Of a DNA stretch of 64,000 bases, positions 57,087-64,000 are shown one piece after another. Position 1 is the stretch's first letter. Each line of letters begins with the position of its first letter. The position numbers and the translations under genes were made by a program. Below the pieces are notes generated by a model. That model was not told where the DNA came from, made no database searches, and saw only the letters and a program-made list of their open reading frames with translations. The stretch lies in NCBI GenBank assembly GCA_016584305.1, contig JACEEZ010022536.1:12681-76680 (forward strand), given 5' to 3'. The stretch is from Chionoecetes opilio. Lineage: Eukaryota > Arthropoda > Malacostraca > Decapoda > Majidae.

Positions 57087-57765
57087 TTGGGGTCAACAAG
57101 GCTTTCAGGATAACACTCTAAGGTAACATCCAACCACGGTCACTGTACCTAAAGACTTTATTTGTGGGGTAACAAGGCTTTCAGGATAACACTCTAAGGT
57201 AACATCCAACCACGGTCACTGTACCTAAAGACTTTATTTGTGGGGTAACAAGGCTTTCAGGATAACACTCTAAGGTAACATCCAACCACGTTCACTGTAC
57301 CTAAAGATTTATTTGTGGGGTAACAAGGCTTTCAGGATAACACTCTAAGGTAACATCCAACCACGGTCACTGTACCTAAAGATTTTATTTGTGGGGTAAC
57401 AAGGCTTTCAGGATAACACTCTAAGGTAACATCCAACCACGTTCACTGTACCTAAAGATTTTATTTGTGGGGTAACAAGGCTTTCAGGATAACACTCTAA
57501 GGTAACATCCAACCACGTTCACTGTACCTAAAGATTTTATTTGTGGGGTAACAAGGCTTTCAGGATAACACTCTAAGGTAACATCCAACCACGGTCACTG
57601 TACCTAAAGATTTTATTTGTGGGGTAACAAGGCTTTCAGGATAACACTCTAAGGTAACATCCAACCACGGTCACTGTACCTAAAGACTTTATTTGTGGGG
57701 TAACAAGGCTTTCAGGATAACACTCTAAGGTAACATCCAACCACGTTCACTGTACCTAAAGATTT
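57087..57765 (+). repeat. 76-bp minisatellite, about 9 copies
   Basis: The unit is GGGGTAACAAGGCTTTCAGG, ATAACACTCTAAGGTAACAT, CCAACCACGGTCACTGTACC, TAAAGACTTTATTTGT. The period was checked at 57166-57242. Copies are nearly identical; CACGG/CACGT and GACTT/GATTT alternate in blocks. Confidence 0.97.
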
Positions 57766-57843
57766 TTAAAGACTTTTTCTCGCTCTCTTTTGGCCCAGTA
57801 GGGGTGGTACTGTTTGTTCTTCCTTTGTATTCCTTTGCATTCC

Positions 57844-57895
57844 TCCTCCTCCTCCTCCTCCTCCTCCTCCTCCTCCTCCCTGCTCCTCCTCCTTC
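57844..57895 (+). repeat. (CTC)n triplet tract
   Basis: About 15 CTC units with one CTG. Confidence 0.9.
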
Positions 57896-58980
57896 CCATC
57901 ACCATTACTTAATTTTTTTATTTACTTTCTTGTTTTTGATATATTTCCAGACTTTGTTGTTGTAGTTTGTCCCTGTGTTGTGCTTGTTGCTTGTTTGTTC
58001 CTTCTGTTTCCTTGCCCTTCCTGCCCTCCTTTCCCCCTCCTGCCTCAAGGTGTCAGCCCTCCCAGCGGTCACCCAGCGCCACACATCCTAACCCCGAGGT
58101 CAAGAGCGGGGCGGCCCGAGGTCAAGGCGGGTCAGAGGTCGGGGAGGTTGAGGGGGAGGGGGAGGGTTATGCATCACCCTGCATCACAGTGCTGTAGTTC
58201 CGCCCGTTCAGTGTGTGCACAGTGCTGCTCCATCTTTAATTAGAACCCGTATTCAGTGACGCCTGAGTGTTCAGTGTACAGTAGTGCTGCATGTCAAGAC
58301 CTCAGTATCAGCCATGTTTTGGTGAGTACAAGTACTACAATCTGTGCTGTTGTGGCATGTCTGAGTGAGTTCTTATTGTGTGGAGGGCTGGAAGTAACCA
58401 TCACATCATTCAGACCTTCGGCCAATGCGACCCAGGTCTCCCACCTGTTGGAATTAGTTTGAATTAGAGAGGCTTTACGGTACTGTACTTTTTTATTTTA
58501 CTTTTTTAGTGACTTTACTTTTGTGTGACCCAAGGCCTCTTCCATTTGTATCTATCTATCTACCTATACTTATCTATCTACCTATACTTATCTATCTACC
58601 TATACTTACTCCTACCTTAGATAACACTTTAGGCCTCTTCCATTGGCCACATTTCAGGAACCAGTTCACGGAACCCAAGAGTTCAGGCGTTCCATTTGCG
58701 CACGAAAACCTGGGTCCGAGGCGACGCGCGTAGTGACTCGGCAAAACCCTTTAACTTTCTCTACTCACATTGGGAGGTGGGTAGCCTGGGTAGAGTTTTC
58801 AGTTCATAACAAACAATGGCCGCCTTGGGCCCTATTTCTTTTATCGTGAAGGGTTTTCCGCATGCACGAGTCGGAGAGGATGTCAGACAGCCTACAAGGG
58901 GCACTGGTGGAGGAAAGCGGTCCTGCAATCTTAAACTTGATATGATATATCCCTTCACATCACAGCTGAGTTACCACTTT
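57896..58980 (+). other. Mixed DNA with a CTATCTAC tandem; no supported gene
   Basis: 58050-58170 is GC-rich with repeated GAGGTCA words. 58548-58612 is three copies of a 20-bp TATCTATCTACCTATACT-type unit. Short frames lack recognisable domains. Exons cannot be excluded. Confidence 0.5.
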
Positions 58981-58997
58981 TAATGTTTCCCCCCCCC

Positions 58998-59300
<303 letters not shown>

Positions 59301-59321
59301 TGTATGTATGTCTGTATGTAG

Positions 59322-59950
59322 CAGTGGAGGCGATCAGGGGAGAGGCAGGGTGGATTACCTTTGCGGAGAGAATAGGAAAGTCAGTGCTTAATTACAAAAT
59401 CAGGCTTAGAAAATGAATGAAAACAGGTGGGCTCGAAAAGTTTATGAGTGGATAGGCAGAGTAGTAAATGGGATAGATCAAGCAGACGGTGGGAGAGGAA
59501 GTGTGGGTTACAGGGTTTCACAGATAGGATACACCAGTCTAGTGAGGGGAGCTAAAGCGAAAGGTGAATGACCAAGTTCAGAGGCAGGGCAGGGAGATGT
59601 GGAGACAGAGGATGGAGGGTAAGAGTTCTCTGAATTGGTACAAGGGGAAGACCACACCAAAGTGTGAGGTCTTTTATGATGGTAGCTTGGGGAGTGGTTT
59701 ATTATTTAAAGCAAGGACAAAATCTCTGGAGGTCAATAGTAGAACATATAGATGGGCAAACGAAGGAAGCAAGATATGTCAAATGTGTATGGGTAGACTA
59801 GATGAAACTGTAGATCACCTGGTATTAATGTGTCCAAGGTATGATGAGGAAAGAGAGCGGCTTATAGCAATAGTGGCACGGGAGGTAGGCGTGGATCAGT
59901 GGGATAGAGTGGCAGAGGGGAACATAGATGGGATAATGGAATTTCTTTAG
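59322..59950 (+). pseudogene. LINE ORF2 C-terminus with zinc knuckle
   Basis: First frame: AIRGEAGWITFAERIGKSVL, then RWARKVYEWIGRVVNG, ending with a frameshift near 59565. Then VNSRTYRWANEGSKICQMCM, GRLDETVDHLVLMCPRYDEE and a stop at 59948-59950. C-x2-C-x8-E-T-x2-H-x4-C is the C-terminal knuckle of a non-LTR retrotransposon. It is a different family from the LINE at 7954-8656. The 5' side is cut by (CT)n. Confidence 0.85.
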
Positions 59951-60144
59951 GTTTGAGTAGGGTACAGGACACCAATAGAAGAATCATTGAAGGGGTTAAA
60001 GTATTTCTAGAAAAGGCTTGGGTAAAAAGAGCAGAGAGTTAGGGCCTAATCCTACAAGCCCTCAGGGAGCCAGCCGGAAAATAGGCTTTGAACTGCGACT
60101 GAAAACCGTGGTTTAGCTCCCCACCTAGAAAGAAGAAGAAGAAG

Positions 60145-60170
60145 ATCTCTCTCTCTCTCTCTCTCTCTCC
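60145..60170 (+). repeat. Short (CT)n / poly(A)-side tract of the SINE
   Basis: A GAAGAAGAAGAAGA tract then CTCTCT directly next to the SINE, on its 3' side (minus orientation). Confidence 0.7.
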
Positions 60171-60234
60171 CTTCCTCTTGCCTCGCCAGCTGAGTTTGTT
60201 TGTAAACAAAAAAACGCCCGTGGTGGCACAGGCA

Positions 60235-60455
60235 GGATTGTTATAGTGACCCCTGTGATTAGAGGCTCATGCCGGACCCCTGTGTCCTCCGATGCACTCG
60301 CAATCGAAGGTAGAGTTGATGGGCAGGGCATGTGGGTGTTCTTAGGCCACTCCACGGTGCAGAAAGGTTTTGGTTTTCTTCGGGGATCGAACTCGGGTCA
60401 CCGAGAACGCCAGTCGGAGACGCTAACCACTCCGCCACCGCCTCCCCAAAACGCT
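60235..60455 (-). mobile_element. tRNA-derived SINE, best copy
   Basis: On the minus strand, box A TGGCGGAGTGG (60427-60437) and box B GAGTTCGATCC (60384-60394) have normal tRNA spacing, giving an internal RNA polymerase III promoter. The head resembles a Ser/Leu-type tRNA. A body of about 150 bp follows, shared with 12010-12215. The tail faces the (CT)n/GAA tract. It is non-coding and mobilised by a LINE partner in trans, which is not identifiable here. Confidence 0.85.
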
Positions 60456-60540
60456 ACGCAGGTCACCACCTGTGACCTGCCCACCCTGCTGACCACCGCT
60501 GCGGCGTGAATGTCACCACCTGTGACCTGCCCACCCTGCT
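60455..60540 (+). pseudogene. Short duplicated LINE tail fragment
   Basis: VTTCDLPTLLTTAAA, then again VTTCDLPTLL, corresponding to NVTTFDLPTLLAAAG of the LINE at 7954-8656. Two direct copies of about 40 bp. Confidence 0.65.
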
Positions 60541-60547
60541 TTCGGGG

Positions 60548-60990
60548 TTATAATGGACGAGAACTTCGCGGTCGTTTTCAGAGACACCGACTAATTTCTC
60601 CTGGCCTACAATAGGTGCTTTTTCTAATGGAGATTTTATGCATGGTTTTAAGGTTAAGGTTAGGCTAGCTATACTTTGTGGTTAAGGTTAGGTTAGTTTG
60701 TTTTCTTTAAAACCTACAAGGTCAGGTTAGGTATGTTCTATTCAATGACTATAAGTTATCTGAGACCCTGACTCATTTCTCCCGGCAAAGTTTTAGGGCT
60801 TTTTTCTGATGGAGATTCAGTGTTTGCAATGGCAACGGCCACCATAATATTTGGTGATGTAATATATATATTTTTTTAATATGGGTTTCCGGAAAATAAA
60901 ACTATCTCCACTACAAAAAGCACCTATTGTAGGCCAGGAAAAAATAGTCTGTATCTCCCTGCCCGACTGCGAAGTCCTGGTCCATTATTA
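60548..60990. mobile_element. 440-bp MITE with about 85-bp TIRs
   Basis: Left TATAATGGACGAGAACTTCG, CTGGCCTACAATAGGTGCTT and right AAGCACCTATTGTAGGCCAG, CGAAGTCCTGGTCCATTATT are inverted. The interior has GGTTAAGGTTAGG words. No coding. Confidence 0.85.
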
Positions 60991-61089
60991 CCGCTTTCGG
61001 TAATGTTCCTGTTAGCCAATCCATTCAGTAATAATTCAAAATGTAAAGTGAATTACAACAAATATTGTTTGTAGGAAAAAAATAGGTAT

Positions 61090-61572
61090 TATTTTACACT
61101 AGGACCGAACTTCCCTACACAATTGGGAGCATGGTTTTTGTTTACCTTATTGTATTCTAAGAGACATTTTATCCGTGAGCTTTCCGTCGCAAATCATTAC
61201 TTTTAGAGACCTAAGATGTTGTTCATAGGGAGGCGAGAGACAAGTGTTTACGAGCGCCACACTCTTCTTCCTCTTGTGACCTGCATCGCCTCTGTTCTTC
61301 CCTTGCCGCGGACACTTTTCAATGCAGATTTGGCTTTAGTTAGGATGTTAAAGCGTGGGATTATGTTAGGTTAGTGTGTCTAAAGGTGGGGTTAGGTTAG
61401 TTTGAGTTTCATATCTCCTATACACTCCTTCCTATTAAAAACATCTTATATCTCCGAAAGTAGTGATTTGCGACGGAAGCTCATAGAGAGAATGCTTCTT
61501 AGAATCCAATAAGGTCAACAGAAACCTCACTCACAATTGTGTAGGCAATTTCGGTCCTAGTGTAAAAATGTA
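61090..61572. mobile_element. 480-bp MITE with about 140-bp TIRs
   Basis: TTTTACACTAGGACCGAACT, CCTACACAATTG and CGTCGCAAATCA on the left are mirrored by TGATTTGCGACG, CAATTGTGTAGG and TTTCGGTCCTAGTGTAAAA on the right. No coding. Confidence 0.85.
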
Positions 61573-62155
61573 CCAAAAAATAATTTGTTTAAAACACACA
61601 CACACTTTCCAGTGTAGATATGTACAAAAATTTGTAGTCATTTTTTCAATTGTTCTATCTTTAGCGGGCAATGTTACCCTAGCCAGTGGCTTTGTGGCAT
61701 CATGTAGTGGGTACCCGGTCATTTCCACCACATCAAAAGGTTATTTCGCTCAGATGCTGGAGGCATTAAGCCCACATTAGATTACAGTTCTAATACCAAA
61801 TTGATGATTTTGTACATCAAATAATAACCTAATCAAACCATTAAACTAACCTAATCTAACCTAACCCTCAAACTAACCTAACCTAACCTAGACTATGAAC
61901 AAAATTATGCTTGCACCTTTCATTGTTTGTTCCCCACTCGTTCTGTCCTCTATAAATAGTAGTAGTAGTTATATATTTATATCAATAGTAGCAAGGTAAT
62001 AAAATACTTGAATCCAGACACAATCATGTTCTAAATATTAGCCCAAATGACTTTTGGGCGAAAAGACCGTAAACCATATCTATTGTTTGCCTGTGTGTTT
62101 TATTTCAAATAAATATTTCTATTTACCAAGAAGATTTCTTCATTTCAGGCTGCTC
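61573..62155 (+). other. AT-rich DNA with a CCTAA-type cluster
   Basis: 61825-61900 contains many AACCTAACCTAA words (interstitial TTAGG-like). A TAGTAGTAG tract lies at about 61959. No gene is recognised. Confidence 0.6.
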
Positions 62156-62156
62156 G

Positions 62157-62228
62157 TTAGCAGGGGTTAGACTAGGGGTTAGCAGGGGTTAGCAGGGGTT
62201 AGTAGGAGTTAGCAGGGGTTAGGCTAGG
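62157..62228 (+). repeat. GGGGTTAGCA short tandem
   Basis: GTTAGCAGGGGTTAGACTAG-type units of about 10-12 bp, five or six copies. It abuts the hAT terminus. Confidence 0.75.
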
Positions 62229-62229
62229 G

Positions 62230-62345
62230 CAGCGGTCGGCAACCTGTGGCTCCAGAGCCGCATGTGGCTCTTTCAAGAGACCTGTACGGCTCCTGCCAGC
62301 TACTTAAAAATGTCCAATTTATCGTTAAAAATAGGAGCTAAAATT
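62230..62345 (+). mobile_element. hAT element terminus
   Basis: CAGCGGTCGGCAACCTGTGG then CTCCAGAGCCGCATGTGGCT then CTTT is a well-known hAT terminus form (Tip100/Zaphod-like elements in animals). The other end is not found; the 15-bp minisatellite starts about 35 bp downstream. Confidence 0.65.
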
Positions 62346-62382
62346 CTGGCGTAGACGCCGCAGTACAATAATGTATATGACC

Positions 62383-62880
62383 CAGGTCCTGGCCTCCTGG
62401 GTCTCTAGGTCCTGGCCTCCTGGGTCTCTAGGTCCTGGCCTCCTGGGTCTCTAGGTCCTGGGTCTCTAGGTCCTGGGTCTCTAGGTCCTGGGTCTCTAGG
62501 TCCTGGGTCTCTAGGTCCTGGGTCTCTAGGTCCTGGGTCTCTAGGTCCTGGGTCCTGGGTCTCCGGGTCCTGGGTCTCCGGGTCCTGGGTCTCTAGGTCC
62601 TGGGTCTCTAGGTCCTGGGTCTCTAGGTCCTGGGTCTCTAGGTCCTGGGTCTCTAGGTCCTGGGTCTCTAGGTCCTGGGTCTCTAGGTCCTGGGTCTCTA
62701 GGTCCTGGGTCTCTAGGTCCTGGGTCTCTAGGTCCTGGTTCCTGGGTCTCCGGGTCCTGGGTCTCCGGGTCCTGGGTCTCTAGGTCCTGGGTCTCTAGGT
62801 CCTGGGTCTCTAGGTCCTGGGTCTCTAGATCCTGGGTCTCTAGGTCCTGGGTCTCTAGGTCCTAGGTCCTGGGTCTCTAG
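62383..62880 (+). repeat. 15-bp minisatellite, about 33 copies
   Basis: The unit is GGTCCTGGGTCTCTA, with CTCCG variants and a longer 23-bp form (GGTCCTGGCCTCCTGGGTCT...) at the start. Reading it on the minus strand gives DPGPR repeats; this is not a protein. Confidence 0.97.
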
Positions 62881-63527
62881 GAAAATATTGAGATGAATTT
62901 TTGTAGTTATTAATATTATTATCATTATAATTATTATTAAGGTGTATATTATCCTATCTGTGGGTATATTTAACTCCCATAGGGTGTTATGGAGGGTATT
63001 TTGGTAATTAATTTCAGCCAGTAATTGAGTACGAGGTTAAAAGTATTTTTTTCCAATGTATTTTGATGTGTTAAGAATGATGGTCACATTCACAATCGTG
63101 GGAAATGCATAATTTTGCAGTGAACCCTTTATCCCTGCTTTAGGTTAAGCTAGGTTCGAGGCGAGCCTCGTTAGCGAGGGTTCTTGGGGGGCACGGCTCC
63201 CCAGTTATGTCAGGTTACGTCACCAATATTCATGTAGTGTATCCGAGGGCAGTGTTACCGTTGTAGTACAAGATTTAACTTGAGATATTTCCAGGAATAG
63301 GTTAGTCATTCCCATACATTGTATATAGTGCTTACCGCATATATTTTACGTCATGCACATACTATACGTACTATCAGTATTATAGTATACAGCTCTCGTC
63401 CACTTTCCCCGTCTAAAACCCTGCGTTCCCGACGGGTCCCCAGGGTTGTTATGGAGGGGCTGGATAACTGCTAAATGAGGCATTTCCAACGATTTTTAAT
63501 GGGATCATTATTCTTAACGCATCAAAA
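62881..63527 (+). other. Unassigned DNA
   Basis: No gene or repeat is recognised before the terminal array. Confidence 0.5.
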
Positions 63528-64000
63528 TACAGGAGAACCTCATTTAACCGGCATTTAAAACAACGGCAGCCTCAAAACAACGGCACTAATTGACCCAGGC
63601 ATTAATTAGGTACAGGAGAACCTCATTTAACCGGCATTTAAAACAACGGCAGCCTCGAAACAACGGCACTAATTGACCCAGGCATTAATTAGGTACAGGA
63701 GAACCTCATTTAACCGGCATTTAAAACAACGGCAGCCTCAAAACAACGGCACTAATCGACCCAGGCATTAATTAGGTACAGAGAAACCTCATTTAACCGG
63801 CATTTAAAACAACGGCAGCCTCAAAACAACGGCACTAATTGACCCAGGCATTAATTAGGTAGGAGAACCTCGTTTAACCGGCATTTAAAACAACGGCAGC
63901 CTCAAAACAACGGCACTAATTGACCCAGGCATTAATTAGGTACAGGAGAACCTCGTTTAACCGGCATTTAAAACAACGGCAGCCTCAAAACAACGGCACT
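63528..64000 (+). repeat. 83-bp tandem array made of a TIR-element end
   Basis: Copies start at 63528, 63611, 63694, 63777, 63860 and 63941 (steps 83, 83, 83, 83, 81); the last is cut by the window edge. Each starts TACAGGAGAACCTCATTTAA, continues CCGGCATTTAAAACAACGGC, and ends CAGGCATTAATTAGG. It is the same sequence as the terminal 80 bp of the TIR element at 7749-8778. Copies are almost identical. Confidence 0.95.

Noticed and set aside
60375..60455. A functional tRNA gene
   Set aside because: The boxes are present, but the acceptor stem does not close and a SINE body follows, with a second copy at 12010-12215.
62728..62925. Collagen-like DPGPR protein on the minus strand
   Set aside because: 15-bp minisatellite reading without a start context or flanking coding sequence.

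Overview
The window is eukaryotic, very repeat-rich, non-model arthropod DNA, most likely from a decapod crustacean. The evidence is intron-split myosin V exons of arthropod type, a C2H2 zinc-finger exon, and several arthropod LINE families. There are also a tRNA-derived SINE, many TA-flanked TIR elements, large (CT)n, (TAG)n, (TA)n and (CA)n tracts, and telomere-like GGTTA clusters. Species assignment is inference. There is no operon, CRISPR array or prokaryotic logic. Most long open frames are by-products of tandem repeats.

Layout. (1) 1-33538 is one giant inverted repeat. The left arm is 1 to about 16738, the right arm about 16756-33538, and the centre lies inside a (TAG)n/(CTA)n tract near 16747. 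Everything in the left arm reappears in reverse order and on the opposite strand in the right arm. In outward-to-inward order the arm holds: a hAT transposase C-terminus with an internal 50-bp expansion; a 42-bp minisatellite of about 70 copies; a 25-bp A-rich minisatellite; two myosin V motor-domain exons; several foldback elements; a TA-flanked TIR element containing a LINE 3' end; a 1-kb dispersed foldback repeat; a second TIR element with nested SINE and MITE; a GC-rich TIR element; a 22-bp minisatellite; (GA)n; and (TAG)n. The arms share long exact stretches and differ mainly by single-base indels. The left copies of the myosin exons are intact and the right copies are frameshifted. This looks like either a very young inverted duplication or, more likely, a long-read fold-back (both strands of one molecule) carried into the assembly.

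(2) 33538-47000 is transposon-dense intergenic DNA. It holds a degenerate copy of an unnamed dispersed arthropod ORF family (34157-35874), a LINE 3' end, TIR elements, a TA-microsatellite block with an embedded 385-bp palindrome, a 34-bp GGTTA-containing minisatellite, more copies of the 1-kb repeat, an RT fragment and a foldback MITE. (3) 47191-47835 is a seven-finger C2H2 gene exon with two compensating frameshifts. (4) 48100-53600 holds a 32-bp minisatellite, a LINE reverse transcriptase, an assembly gap (49978-50482), a second LINE 3' part, a (CT)n block and LINE tails. (5) 53770-56760 holds two further unnamed dispersed protein families, one with a clean 257-codon open frame ending in a cysteine-rich domain and followed by a poly(A) signal. 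(6) 57000-64000 holds a 76-bp minisatellite, (CT)n, a LINE C-terminus, a SINE, two long-TIR MITEs, a hAT terminus beside a 15-bp minisatellite, and an 83-bp tandem array made of a transposon end that runs off the window.

The host genes visible are myosin V (two exons per arm) and probably the zinc-finger gene. The rest is mobile or satellite DNA. The best candidates for something new are the giant palindrome (if real), the transposon-end satellite, the recurring capture of one LINE 3' end by different TIR elements, and the unnamed multi-copy protein families.
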